Shown here: one piece after another, positions 31,270 through 41,500 of the stretch | Position numbering within the stretch: position 1 is the stretch's first letter | How the letters are laid out: each line of letters opens with the position of its first letter | The notes under the pieces: generated by a model | Seen by the model: the letters and a program-made list of their open reading frames with translations, nothing else | The model's database searches: none | Told to the model about the DNA's origin: nothing | Source of the DNA: Candidatus Nitronauta litoralis | GTDB lineage: Bacteria; Nitrospinota; Nitrospinia; Nitrospinales; Nitrospinaceae | DNA: 64,000 nt | Assembly (NCBI GenBank): GCA_015698285.1 | Contig: CP048685.1 | Location: 186,001-250,000 of the forward strand | Direction of reading: 5' to 3' | Translations under genes and position numbers: made by a program

Positions 31270-31439
31270 TTCCTGATTTTAGCTTGGTTTAGACCAAAAA
31301 TTTTGAGGCGGGGGGTGGGATTTCCCTTTGGAATTAACGGGTATGAGGGAATCGTGATACAGGGTCTAAAGGACCAACAATTTCAAGTCTCTGTACTGAA
31401 ATTACAGGGGAAGGAGCCACTATTCAGGGAAAGAAATGT

Positions 31440-32786
31440 CTATCCAGGATATTCCAGGTGCATGCGATAGATCAAACCCAGCGGATTATCTTCAGGAACC
31501 TGGGCATTGGGTCGGGCATAGTTAATGACTTCAAACTCGATTGAGTTTTCCCCTTCTTTAAGATGCGGTCCAAGATGCAAAAGGAAGGGGTCGGCAAAAT
31601 CTGCCCCACCAAACTCTTGAGGAAGGGATTTTCCATTGATCGAAATATGGCAGGTGTCGTCTGCTCTTACAAACAGGTCTGCACGATTGACCTCTGTAGC
31701 TTTCCCGTTTGGCAGGTTAAAGTTGAACCGAAAACGATAGCGGCCACCGGTTTTCGCTTCTTCCAAGGTGACCTTATCGCGGAACGCAACCCACTGGGCA
31801 CCCTTGATTCCACGCCATTTTGAATTGAGCTGACAAAGAACCGCAGGAATCCATTCGCTGGCCTGATTATCAAAAACCTCCGTTCCAATGCCACTGGCAA
31901 ACACAGAGGCTTTAGTTTTCTTGGTCGTTCCAATGGTGAGCTGTGTAATCACCGGATGACTTTCCTCCCACATGGCATTGGCCAGGTTCTCGTACTGGTC
32001 AAACAGGGCTCCCCGTTTTCGCACCAGCATCATACTGGGACGCTGATGGCTTTTGCCCAGATAGGGCCCAATGTCAGCTATGATGATTCCCCCGGGGTCG
32101 TGGGCATCCACAGAAATAAACGAATGGGACGGAATGGTTTTATAAGTATGTACTTCCAACGTCCCTTTACCGGGAGCTTTTATTTCATCCAGTTCCTCCT
32201 CAAGTTTCTGAAAAAGAAGCAACGACGTTTTGATTTCATTCAGGAATGTGGCCTTACCCCCAATCTGCCGAGTAATGATCTCCACCACTTCTGAATCCGG
32301 GTCCATAACCAGCAAACGGACCCTGATACCGGCCAGAACCTTTTCCCGTATAAGGTCACGGCTACCAGTAGAGATGGAAAGCAGTGAAGACCCACCAATA
32401 AAAATTTCCTTTTTCACATGACGAAACAAATCTTCAAAATTGTGAGCGTGTGCCAACTCCGATCGATTCTTGTAAATACCACGAATTCCCAGACGCACCG
32501 CATCCGGGTTAACGATCTCCTGCAGAGCCTCCTTATATTCATTAAAAGTCAGCTCACGCAAAAACAATTCGTAACCAAGAGACACCACACCGATCATGGA
32601 AATCAGCAGGGAAAATTCCTTTACCGGGTGTAGCCAGATACTTTCTTTTTCCAGCAACAAGTCTGCGCTAATGTATCCCGCCATCCCCACGCCGAAGATA
32701 ATGAGCGCAAGAAATACCACACGGTCGCGAATCCAGGTCCTAAGGGCCGGGCCTTTTTTGGGCTGCACACCAACAGGTTGAGTCAT
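31440..32786 (-). CDS. Membrane protein with PLD-like domain and C-terminal jelly-roll-like domain
   Basis: 448 aa. Two hydrophobic helices near residues 22-42 and 55-75 anchor it in the membrane. The middle (about 115-270) has the pattern of a phospholipase-D-like fold without HKD motifs: KEIFIGGSSLLSIS followed by IRVRLLVMDPDSEVVE. The C-terminal ~130 residues look like a galactose-binding-type beta sandwich (ADLFVRADDTCHISINGKSL, then LHLGPHLKEGENSIEFEV). No catalytic residues can be assigned, so a sensor or ligand-binding role is more likely than phosphodiesterase activity. Same strand as the vWA genes upstream but 133 AT-rich bases away. Confidence 0.65.
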   Translation of the reverse strand: MTQPVGVQPKKGPALRTWIRDRVVFLALIIFGVGMAGYISADLLLEKESIWLHPVKEFSLLISMIGVVSLGYELFLRELTFNEYKEALQEIVNPDAVRLGIRGIYKNRSELAHAHNFEDLFRHVKKEIFIGGSSLLSISTGSRDLIREKVLAGIRVRLLVMDPDSEVVEIITRQIGGKATFLNEIKTSLLLFQKLEEELDEIKAPGKGTLEVHTYKTIPSHSFISVDAHDPGGIIIADIGPYLGKSHQRPSMMLVRKRGALFDQYENLANAMWEESHPVITQLTIGTTKKTKASVFASGIGTEVFDNQASEWIPAVLCQLNSKWRGIKGAQWVAFRDKVTLEEAKTGGRYRFRFNFNLPNGKATEVNRADLFVRADDTCHISINGKSLPQEFGGADFADPFLLHLGPHLKEGENSIEFEVINYARPNAQVPEDNPLGLIYRMHLEYPG

Positions 32787-32919
32787 ATTTTCAATACTTT
32801 AATGTTAATTCAATTTGGTCCTGTAGGGTACCGGAAACAATCAAAACAAACAAGACGATACTATGAGATACCTATAAGAAAATCATCACTTTATGATGTT
32901 TTTATCTATTTTGAAAAAA

Positions 32920-35217
32920 TCAACTCAAGCCAGATTTCCTTCGAACCCACCATTCGGTCACCAGCAGAGTCAGCAACAACCCGTACGACCACCAGCTATC
33001 CCAAAGGGAAAACATGCGGCTACTGGTTTTAACTTCATAATCCGGGTTGGGAAAAGTGAGCCCCTCAATAAAGCTGCCCGGCTTCAGTTCACGATGCTTT
33101 CCCCCGGAAACCTCTGCCAATGTTTTGAGCAAAACCGGATTGACCTGCGGCCTTTCAAACTCAGTTGTGGGACTGAAAACAGTAAACCGGGCTTCTTCCC
33201 GGGTTACTTCCTCACCATTTTTCAGAGCAACCTCGGCCACATAAAATCCCTCTTCGGGAGGTTCGAACTCAAATCGGCCCTCGCCTAACTCGTCGGTCTT
33301 CAATTCGCGTTTAATCAGTTCTTTATTTTCCGAAATAGACCTTATGGAAATGGTTGCTTTTTTTTCATCAAGTGGGTTGTAGTCCTGGCCCAACGCCTGG
33401 AAATGCACCAGAACTTTTTCTTCTTCCCAATAATGCTCTTTACTTGTTTCAAGTTGTAACGGGTTGGTTTGCGGGTCCCGCGTCATCCAGGCGATCACAT
33501 TTTCCCAGAACTTCTGATAGTAACGGCCGCTGCCCCCCTGCCCGACCCGCAGAAAATTCCAGTTCCACAAGGTGTCGGTCGCAATCACCATACTGCGACC
33601 TTCCCCAAAGCGTCGTGTTGCCAGAACAGGTGAGGGGGTGTCAGATTTTAAAGACTGCGCAGCAAGCACTTGAGCGCCTTCAACCGGAACCAGGCCTGCA
33701 TTGCGCCCGCCGATGGCTGGCATGGACTCCCAGATTTCCCTGTTGCGTGTTTCATCCTTTTCCAGGCTGAGAATGGGATGACGTAAAAGCTCCGGAACAA
33801 TTTTCGCTTTGAAATCGTCGTCGGAAAACCACTTTGCGTTGCGATCCATTTTGATCGGCAAGATCTCCTCAACCGGAGTTCTCATGTACTCACCCGATTG
33901 AAATGAAAGGTCACCGCCTATCATCAGGAAAGCCCCCCCGTGCTCCACAAACTTTTTAATATTACCCAGGTATTTTCGATCGATAAACGGTTTAAAGCGG
34001 AAATTATGAAAGATCACAAGATCAAATGAATCGAGATAGTCAGTGAACAACAGATTGGAAGGAAATGGAATCAGACTGAGTTCCTGGGTTGTCGCCATCA
34101 CATCATCTGTCAACGTTCTTAAAATGAAAAACGACAGCAAGTCCACTTTCGGATTGTTAGCGAGCACCTCCCTTAAAAACCGGGAGTCCCAAGAAGGCCG
34201 ACCATTTAAATGCAATACACGAATCCGGTCCCGCACGACATTGACTTGAAAATGGGTCTGGTTGTTAACCTCTACGGCCTCCCCCGCAAACACCGGCATG
34301 GACAAGGTATAAAAGCGTTTGCCGGTATTTCCCGGTGTAAACTCAAGCTCAACCTGATACCGTTCCTGTTCGGGCTTAATGTTGAGAATACGCGAAGCAT
34401 GGATTTTGTCGCCTTCTTTCAACACCACCGGAACACTGCGAGTGCCCATGTTGCTGGCTGTAATGGTGGCGGTCAGTCTCAAAGGCTGGTGAACGAAACC
34501 AAAATCGCTGGCTTCCAGCTTTGGAATTCCAAGGTCCTTCAACCCCTCTTCACTCCCTGCCATAAAAGTAAAAACAGGCCCATCCAGCCTGCCCGCGAGC
34601 TCAGTCAACCCGGATGAAATTTCGCCCTCTATCTGAGACAGGTCTGCGCCATCAGATAATAGGATGACACCTTGAAGAGATTTGCCATTGTATTTTTTAT
34701 GCAGCTCATTGAGAACGTTTGTGAAATCCGTGTTCAGTCCACGCGCTTTATAACGGGAAAACGATTCATCTAAAGAAACCGGACTGAGCCTGTCCGAGAA
34801 AAAATAAAAATCAACCTGATGCGTTTCTTTCAGTTCTTCAAAGAAACCCGCGCTTCCCTTGAGCGCTTCCTTGACCAGTTCCAGCCGAGGCTCCCCTTGA
34901 GGAAAAGTTTTCACTCCCAGGCTTTTACTGTCATCAATTAATACCGCAACCGTATTGCGCATTGGCAAAACGTGCTTTAACTCCAGTTGAGGCTGCAGGG
35001 TCACGATGAGTAATAGAAGCAATGCGGCAATGCGCAGGCCAAACAAAAAATATTTTTTGGGTCGGGATGGAATATTGGTCAGGCTGAACCAGAAAAACCA
35101 GAGAGTCAGAGGTATCAGAGCTGCGAGAATAAGGATAGCCCAAAGTGCACCATCGCCACCCCAGTGCAATTCCCAGGCATTGTATTCTCCTGTACCCAGC
35201 CAGGAAGGGAGGTTCAC
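32920..35217 (-). CDS. vWA / GATase1-like membrane protein (BatA-type)
   Basis: 765 aa. Two N-terminal helices (ALWAILILAALIPLTLW and YFLFGLRIAALLLLLIV), then a von Willebrand A domain with a DDSKS MIDAS-type motif at LIDDSKSLG, an immunoglobulin-like section, a glutamine-amidotransferase-like fold (about 330-570: VEHGGAFLMIGGDLSFQSG, FGEGRSMVIATDTLWNWN), a beta-rich part and a last helix near the C-terminus. This layout is known next to DUF4159, DUF58 and MoxR genes. Its start overlaps the DUF4159 stop by four bases (ATGA). Likely an envelope protein of unknown function. Confidence 0.8.
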   Translation of the reverse strand: MNLPSWLGTGEYNAWELHWGGDGALWAILILAALIPLTLWFFWFSLTNIPSRPKKYFLFGLRIAALLLLLIVTLQPQLELKHVLPMRNTVAVLIDDSKSLGVKTFPQGEPRLELVKEALKGSAGFFEELKETHQVDFYFFSDRLSPVSLDESFSRYKARGLNTDFTNVLNELHKKYNGKSLQGVILLSDGADLSQIEGEISSGLTELAGRLDGPVFTFMAGSEEGLKDLGIPKLEASDFGFVHQPLRLTATITASNMGTRSVPVVLKEGDKIHASRILNIKPEQERYQVELEFTPGNTGKRFYTLSMPVFAGEAVEVNNQTHFQVNVVRDRIRVLHLNGRPSWDSRFLREVLANNPKVDLLSFFILRTLTDDVMATTQELSLIPFPSNLLFTDYLDSFDLVIFHNFRFKPFIDRKYLGNIKKFVEHGGAFLMIGGDLSFQSGEYMRTPVEEILPIKMDRNAKWFSDDDFKAKIVPELLRHPILSLEKDETRNREIWESMPAIGGRNAGLVPVEGAQVLAAQSLKSDTPSPVLATRRFGEGRSMVIATDTLWNWNFLRVGQGGSGRYYQKFWENVIAWMTRDPQTNPLQLETSKEHYWEEEKVLVHFQALGQDYNPLDEKKATISIRSISENKELIKRELKTDELGEGRFEFEPPEEGFYVAEVALKNGEEVTREEARFTVFSPTTEFERPQVNPVLLKTLAEVSGGKHRELKPGSFIEGLTFPNPDYEVKTSSRMFSLWDSWWSYGLLLTLLVTEWWVRRKSGLS

Positions 35218-36032
35218 CGGGAATTATACCTCCTCAACCTTTCCAGAATTGTTGGAAGGTGCACGAGGTCTTTTTTATAATCCAGGGTAAGGGAATACAT
35301 GATGATATTGACCCCGAGGCGAATACTCTGTGTCCTTTGCTTAGGCCCACTGCCGATCATGTCAAAATTATAATGGCCCAGTTTATTCTTGGACCAGGCT
35401 CCGGCAAGATCATTTCGCGAATAGACGATTACTGTTTTGCCTTTTACTGTAATGCCTTCAAGATAAGGATTAACCTGAACCCGACCTGCCACCTCATTGA
35501 TCAAATAAAAGGACCGGAAAATGGAATGGTCCTGCCCAATTTTCTGAAACGGCGTGTGAGGAAACAGGTCGTTAATCATTTTCCTTACCGAACCGTCAAA
35601 ACCTGAATTTGGGGTCGTAGAATTATCGTCGATCAGTAGAAATCCACCGTAGTTGAGATAATCCCGCAGGGCTTTGATTTCACCTTTTTTAAATGGTTCG
35701 AACCCACCTGTCCCCCCCATATATAGGAAAGGATGATGAAACAGTCGAGGATCGTCGAGCTTAAACTCCAGGGAGTCACGCCGAACTTCTACGGACGTAC
35801 GCTTTGCCACCTGCGCCAGAAGACTTTCGAGGGCCTTGGGCCGGGGTTTAAAATCGCCCCCGCGATACTGGATTTGCGGGATTGCCAGTTTCGAGGAATC
35901 ACCGATCGCAAACACCGGAATTGATGTCAGCAGAACTGCTATAAAAGCTAGCAGAAGGCAACAGGCTATCGCCGGTTGGTGACCTGGCCGGTATAGGAAT
36001 AGATTTCTATTTTCTGTTGTTTTCTGTATCAC
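35214..36032 (-). CDS. DUF4159-domain exported protein
   Basis: About 272 aa when started at GTG 36030-36032, where GGGGAG lies 7 bases upstream; a longer frame to 36077 lacks a site. A signal-anchor (AIACCLLLAFIAVLLTSIPVFA) is followed by the DUF4159 domain: FKLDDPRLFHHPFLYMGG, LRDYLNYGGFLLIDDNS and HSIFRSFYLINE. The fold is class-I-glutaminase-like without the catalytic Cys. It is translationally coupled to the vWA gene. The usual MoxR and DUF58 partners are not adjacent. Confidence 0.85.
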   Translation of the reverse strand: MIQKTTENRNLFLYRPGHQPAIACCLLLAFIAVLLTSIPVFAIGDSSKLAIPQIQYRGGDFKPRPKALESLLAQVAKRTSVEVRRDSLEFKLDDPRLFHHPFLYMGGTGGFEPFKKGEIKALRDYLNYGGFLLIDDNSTTPNSGFDGSVRKMINDLFPHTPFQKIGQDHSIFRSFYLINEVAGRVQVNPYLEGITVKGKTVIVYSRNDLAGAWSKNKLGHYNFDMIGSGPKQRTQSIRLGVNIIMYSLTLDYKKDLVHLPTILERLRRYNSR

Positions 36033-36169
36033 AGTGTTCACTCCCCTTACTACATGATAACAAATCTTGCCTGTCACCGCCTGCCTGCTAAAAAGTTTTG
36101 CTCCGTTCCCAAGCCTGGGTTAGACTGACCCGCAACATCAATGTCTTAACTGCTTTGTTTTTATTACAT

Positions 36170-37264
36170 ATGAACCGAATCGTACTTCTCAATCCTGGCC
36201 CCGTCAATGTCACGGACACCGTTCGAGACTCCCTGCATCGCGGGGATATGTGCCACCGGGAACAGGAGATCGCCGACCTCATCCAGGATATTCGTCGCAA
36301 ACTCCTCATCGCTTTCGATATCGAGGGACAATACCGTGCTGCGCTGATCTCAGGGTCGGGAACAGCCGCGCTCGAAATGGGAGTGTCGTCCTGTCTCAGT
36401 GAAGGCAAAACCCTACTGGTGATTGAGAACGGTGTTTACGGCGAACGCATCAGCAAAATGGCCGATGCGTACGGCCACAACACGATTGCACTCAATACAC
36501 CCTGGGGAACACCGCCCGACCTGGATGAAATTGAAAAAAAGCTGGCCGCCCATCCTGACATTGAGGTAGTCGGCATGGTGCATCATGAAACGACCACCGG
36601 ATTGATGAATCCGCTGGACGCGGTATACGGGCTGTGCCAGAAATACGATAAACGGTTATTGATCGATGCCATCAGCAGCATTGGCGGTGAAACTTTTAAT
36701 TTTTCCAATACCCCCGCAGATATCGTGATTGGCACCGCAAACAAATGCATTCAGGGTTATCCCGGCGTCTCTTTTGTGCTCTCAAAAATTTCAGACTGGG
36801 ACCGACTGGAACGGGTGCCAGCTCGCTCTCTTTATTGCAATCTGTTTCAAAACCTCAAGGCGCAGGACAAAGGCGACACCCTGTTCACTCCGGCAATCCA
36901 GGTCCACTATGCCCTCGACCAGGCACTGGATGAATTAATCGAAGAAACCGTCGAGGGACGGATTACGCGCTACAACAAAGCCGCGAATTTTTTAAGGCAG
37001 GGTTATCAGGAAATAGGACTTGATCTACTTTTGCCTGTAGAGCTGCTATCTAACACGATCACAGCTCTCAAACTTCCCGATGGGATGACTTACGAACCTT
37101 TGCACGACTATCTAAGAGAAAAGGGGTTTGTTATTTACGCCGGGCAAGGCAATTTAAGCGACACCATTTTTCGTATCGCCAACATGGGCGATATCCGACA
37201 GGAAGAGTTCGAGCGACTGCTGGTGGTATTACGGGAATGTGTTCACACCATAGGAAAGGCCTAA
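36170..37264 (+). CDS. phnW: Class V aminotransferase, 2-aminoethylphosphonate--pyruvate transaminase-like
   Basis: PLP enzyme of fold type I. MNRIVLLNPGPVNVT opens the protein, HRGDMCHREQE binds substrate, SGSGTAALEMG binds PLP phosphate, LIDAISSIGGE carries the PLP Asp, and the Schiff-base Lys is in GTANKCIQGYPG. This combination matches PhnW (AEP to phosphonoacetaldehyde) better than serine-glyoxylate or alanine-glyoxylate enzymes, but those remain possible. ATG 36170 is preferred over 36098, which only adds a non-conserved N-terminus. No phnX, phnA or pepM is nearby. A 4-base gap links it to the next gene. Confidence 0.75.
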   Translation: MNRIVLLNPGPVNVTDTVRDSLHRGDMCHREQEIADLIQDIRRKLLIAFDIEGQYRAALISGSGTAALEMGVSSCLSEGKTLLVIENGVYGERISKMADAYGHNTIALNTPWGTPPDLDEIEKKLAAHPDIEVVGMVHHETTTGLMNPLDAVYGLCQKYDKRLLIDAISSIGGETFNFSNTPADIVIGTANKCIQGYPGVSFVLSKISDWDRLERVPARSLYCNLFQNLKAQDKGDTLFTPAIQVHYALDQALDELIEETVEGRITRYNKAANFLRQGYQEIGLDLLLPVELLSNTITALKLPDGMTYEPLHDYLREKGFVIYAGQGNLSDTIFRIANMGDIRQEEFERLLVVLRECVHTIGKA

Positions 37265-37268
37265 AAAG

Positions 37269-37940
37269 ATGAAGGAATTATTCGACCTGATGCGCGAATA
37301 CGCGGCCGAGGTTCATCCGGCACCGGCAGAAGAATTACCGCACCCGGAACTTGGCAAAAGCCTTGGGTTGTTCCACGTCTGCCTGCTAGAAACCGATCTT
37401 GCCCGTGATGAAATTCCGGGAATGCCCAGTGTCAACGCCTCTCCGGACAAGCTGGAACCCAACCACCTGTCACGTTTTGTAGTTGGCTTTCTCCCGTTTA
37501 ATTCTGTTTCCACTCCTGAAGAAACCAACCAGGTCTTATTTGATGTCTATTCGTTTATCAATTGGCTGGACAAAAAAAATATTCCACACGGATGGGCTGA
37601 ACTCGATTTCTCGCTTAAAGTCAGGGAACTCCTTGAAGCACAAAAACGCTGTCTTGAACTGAGCCATTATCTGGATGAAGAAAGCGGACGCATCCTCGAA
37701 GACCCTCCAGCCATCACCCACACCATGGCCGATGTATTTCAGGTGGTCAATATAGACGAAAAATTCGTTACTTTAAAAGGCCTCCATCACGAAGACACCG
37801 TTCGCATCGGACTGCCGGGCGAAATCGTCAAATGGGTCCGACCGCACGATCACATGGATCTGGTTCTGGGCGACACATCGGAAAGATGGGTGTTACTGGA
37901 AGCAGGGCAGGTTTTCCCCGAATTCGAGAGCGACAAATAG
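37269..37940 (+). CDS. Hypothetical protein coupled to the PhnW-like gene
   Basis: 223 aa, soluble and acidic, no signal peptide. The N-terminal ~150 residues are mostly helical with aromatic and Pro-rich stretches (SRFVVGFLPFNSVSTPEE). The last ~65 residues are strand-rich (ADVFQVVNIDEKFVTLKGL, WVRPHDHMDLVLGD) and look like a small barrel. No family recognised. The 4-base spacing after the aminotransferase implies co-expression. Confidence 0.65.
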   Translation: MKELFDLMREYAAEVHPAPAEELPHPELGKSLGLFHVCLLETDLARDEIPGMPSVNASPDKLEPNHLSRFVVGFLPFNSVSTPEETNQVLFDVYSFINWLDKKNIPHGWAELDFSLKVRELLEAQKRCLELSHYLDEESGRILEDPPAITHTMADVFQVVNIDEKFVTLKGLHHEDTVRIGLPGEIVKWVRPHDHMDLVLGDTSERWVLLEAGQVFPEFESDK

Positions 37941-38037
37941 GTGTTGGCGCCTGGCTAACAAAAGCCTTCAGCGATGCGCTTTGGAAACTTATTCCTTCAT
38001 GTCAATAGTGCAGTCAACTACCACTATCGGGAGGTGG

Positions 38038-38559
38038 TCAGTCGATCACTTCGACTTTGACCCAGGCGAGACCATTCCTGTAGAACCCCAGCTTTTTTGC
38101 AGCGGCGGCGCTGAGGTCGATCAGCCGTTTACCCGATGACGGGTTTCTGTCGCTCGGGAATGGGCCGCGGTCATTCACTCTGACGTTCAAGGAACGACCG
38201 TTTTCAAGGTTTGTGACACGAACGTTGGTGGGTAACGGCAGGGTTCTATGTGCTGCGGACAACCGGCTCGGGTGAAACGATTCGCCCATGGCTGTGGTGT
38301 TTCCGCCCGGTCTACGATACGTTTCTTCTCCATACCAACTGGCCCAGCCTTCCGCGCTGTAGCCTTCTGCGTTTTCAACCTGCATGGGTGAATACCGGAC
38401 CCCTTTGACCTTGTAGTTCCCGTTCCAGGGACCAGGCTTGGGTCTGGCATCACGCAAGGGTTCTAATTCCGGAGAAGGGCTCAACCAGAAAATAAACAGT
38501 AAGCCACCAAACACGAGCCAGAGCCCAACCCCAATCGAATTGATGATCCGTTCATTCAT
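38038..38559 (-). CDS. rlpA: RlpA-like double-psi beta-barrel protein
   Basis: 173 aa. An N-terminal hydrophobic helix (GLWLVFGGLLFIFWL) anchors it; there is no lipobox. The DPBB domain is complete: ASWYGEETYRRPGGNTTAMGE, AAHRTLPLPTNVRVTNLENG, VRVNDRGPFPSDRNPSSGKRL and DLSAAAAKKLGF. RlpA proteins bind or cleave denuded peptidoglycan glycans. The SPOR domain of classical RlpA is lacking. It starts 24 bases after the stop of the giant CHAT gene on the same strand, so it is probably co-transcribed with it. Confidence 0.88.
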   Translation of the reverse strand: MNERIINSIGVGLWLVFGGLLFIFWLSPSPELEPLRDARPKPGPWNGNYKVKGVRYSPMQVENAEGYSAEGWASWYGEETYRRPGGNTTAMGESFHPSRLSAAHRTLPLPTNVRVTNLENGRSLNVRVNDRGPFPSDRNPSSGKRLIDLSAAAAKKLGFYRNGLAWVKVEVID

Positions 38560-38583
38560 GATCCGGTCGCCTGATAAAAAAAA

Positions 38584-41500
38584 TTAGCGGTAATCTCCGG
38601 TCAAAATAAATCCGGCCCAGTAAGAGGGGTGCGGATACAACCGTTTCACCTGCAATTGCGCCTTCCTTAAACTTTCCCCTTTGTTCTCTTTAATATAATT
38701 CCTGTAAAAATGTTTGATGAGAACAGCGGTCGAAATATCACTGACTCGCCAGAGTGACGACACAATAGCATGAGTTCCGGCATAGATAAAAGCCCGGTTG
38801 AGCCCGACCAGTTCATCACCGCCGGTGATTTCTCCAAGACCGGTCTGGCAGGCACTGAGAGTAACGAGGTCCGCCTTGATATCCAATGAGAATACCTCGT
38901 TGACTTCAAAGTTTCCATCAGCCTCATCATCCCGCGCCAGCTTGAGCGAAGAAAACAAAGGATTGACCGGATCAAACTCTCCGTGGGAAGCGATGTGGAT
39001 GATCTGGTAATCCGAGATATTTTTTTGCAACCAGCTTTCACTGGCTTTTTCACGGGTAAGGATGGTCACCTCAGGAAAGTCCCAACGAATTGCATTGGCT
39101 TCCAGCTCTGCCAGTGGCAGATCGTAGTTAAGCGTACCGAGATCAGGATTGCCCATAGCCAATACTTTGATTGGACCTTCATGTTTCTGTTTGCGCTTGA
39201 ACGTGTATTCCAAAACGGACGCACTGGGCGAAAAGAACAATGGATGTTTTTCGATTAAATACGACTCCCCATCATACAAGGACGAGAAAGAAAGATAGTG
39301 GAGGTGGGAATGCGGAACGATTCCTACCACCCTGGTTCCAGCAAGATAGGGCAGCACCGGGGTAACAACAAGCTTGTATAAACTTTTGGACTGTTCTTCC
39401 AGCGGAGCCACATTTTGCATACGATTGCGGTAATCCGTGATGGCTTCAACCAGTTCTATTTCTTTGATTGGAGTACGCACCACCTTGATGCCTTTGGTAG
39501 TGATCACCCATGCGACCAATTCACGTTCGGTGACCAGGTACTCGACCAGGGACACATCTGGAGCCAACATGGAAGTCAATTTCTCCAGTGTGATCGACTC
39601 CACAGTAACGAAGTTTGAAATTTGCGGACTCTTCTCTTTCACCTCAATTAAAAGGTCCTGATACCGTGTCCGGGCAGCCACAAGTTTAGTCTGTGCTTTT
39701 TTGACTTCTTCCTCCCCTTCGGTATTGGCCAATTCCTCTTCTGCCTGACGGATCACCTGTTTCTGCCCAGTAAGGGAATCGTACATCTTCTGCCCGACAT
39801 CATCCTTGAGACTCATCTTCTGGTTTCCAAGGAGATCAATAAAACTGCGCGCTTTGGCTCTTTCCGCATATTCAAATGAAGCCTGGGTTTGCCCGGCATC
39901 CAGCAGCAGCAGGATGAGTTCCTTATAGATATCCTGTTTGTCTGTGAGGAAGCCGTTCTGAAATTCTTCAACCTTGATGGAGGCGCGCATGCTGTCGACC
40001 ACATCCACGCCCTGTTTGTAAGCAGCAATGGCCTCAGCTTGCTTTCCAGCTTCCTTCAGGCAAGCCCCCTGCCCTCTCAACGCCCGCCATAAAACTTCCT
40101 TGATATTGTAGCGTTTGGCAAGCTGTGCGGTTTCCTTATAAGTACCAATGGCGTTCTGACACTGTTTGCGCTCGCGGGCCAGATTGCCAAGCTCCAGTTT
40201 GGCTTTTATCAGGTTGGTGTTATTTCCGATCTCGCTACTCAAGGCGATGGCCTTCTGGATGTGGCCTTCTGCTTCATCCAGTTTTTTAAGACGCAGATAA
40301 CTGATGCCAAGGTTTCGATGCGTATAACCCTGACCCCACTTCGATTTTAATTTCTCGTCACGTTTCAACGCCTCGTTAAACAACTCAATCGACTTTTCAT
40401 ATTTTTTATCCTTGCGGTAGACCAGCCCCATATTGTTATAGGCCGATGCGACGTCAAGATAAGCTTTCAGGTCTTCCGCCATTTCCCGGCTCTTGTCGAG
40501 ATTCGACAGGGCGCGTGTCGAATCGTTGAGGGTCCAGTAGATCAGGCCCAACGTGTTGTAAACCCAGATCTGCTGATGGCGGTTGTTTATTTTTTCGGCA
40601 ACCTCCAAAGCCTGTTTTTGTAAACGGAAGGCGTTTTGGTAATTCCCCTGAAACCACTGCGTATTGCCCTGGTAAAGGTAGGATTTGGAAAGTTGGAGAG
40701 GCAGGTCTTTTTCCTGGGCCAATGTTTGTGCTTTAACATATAGCGCCGTGGCATCATCGAACCGGCTCTGCTTCTCCGCGACCTGTCCCATTTCCAACCA
40801 GGACTCCGCTGTCTGCTCGGGCACGTCCAGTTCCTGAAACAGGGTATTGGCGGCTGTAAAAAATTCTTCTGCTTTCGGGTAATTATTCAAACGTAACAGG
40901 TAGATGCGGCCTATGCGACGCAATTCCCGGCCACGATTGAGGTCTTCCCCCATCTCTTCATTCAGGCGGATGGATGCGCTGAACGCCTTCAGGGCATCGT
41001 CATAATCCAAGGCATTCTCTTCTACGATCCCAAGCGTGCTGTAACTTTCCGCCAGCTTGTCGAGAATTTCATACTCCTCATAAAACTTGAGGGCTTTGGT
41101 CAGGTTTTCAACAGAAGGCGCAAAATCTTCATCACGGGAATACAGGATTCCCAGAAAAAAGTGGGCTTCGGCTACCTGTTCCGGATCTTCCGCTTTTTCA
41201 GCAAGCGCGAGAACCTGTTTCTGGTAGTGGACACCTTTTTTATAGTCTCCCAGGTTATAAGCCGCCTGCGCCAGCAATTTATTGAGTTGTCCGGCCTGGC
41301 TCTGGTCTTCCAGAAAGTCGATCAACACCAGGGCTTTTTCAAACCGGCTGATTGCTGCCAGCCAGTTTTTATCCTTGAATGCGCCTACACCGGCATCCAC
41401 GTTTTGTTTATACCGCCCTTCGGCAAACTCATTCTTTTCCTTTTCACTCATTCCCGGAAACCCGTAATAACGGTAGGTCGCCCAGTCCGCGGAACCTGGA

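Larger units (their letters stand above)
31076..31439. other. Upstream region of nuo and tail of the 31440 gene
   Basis: Besides the nuo promoter and the adjacent palindrome, the leader near nuoA holds CGTTTAAACG (31105-31114) flanked by GAAGG and CCTTC (31096-31100 and 31115-31119), which could fold near the ribosome site. The part from 31270 to 31439 follows the stop of the leftward 31440 gene; I see no U-tailed terminator and no convincing gene there. Confidence 0.4.

Noticed and set aside
31246-31470. 74-codon plus-strand frame between nuoA and the 31440 gene
   Set aside because: Starts inside the nuo promoter and ends in the next gene; no ribosome site or recognisable features.
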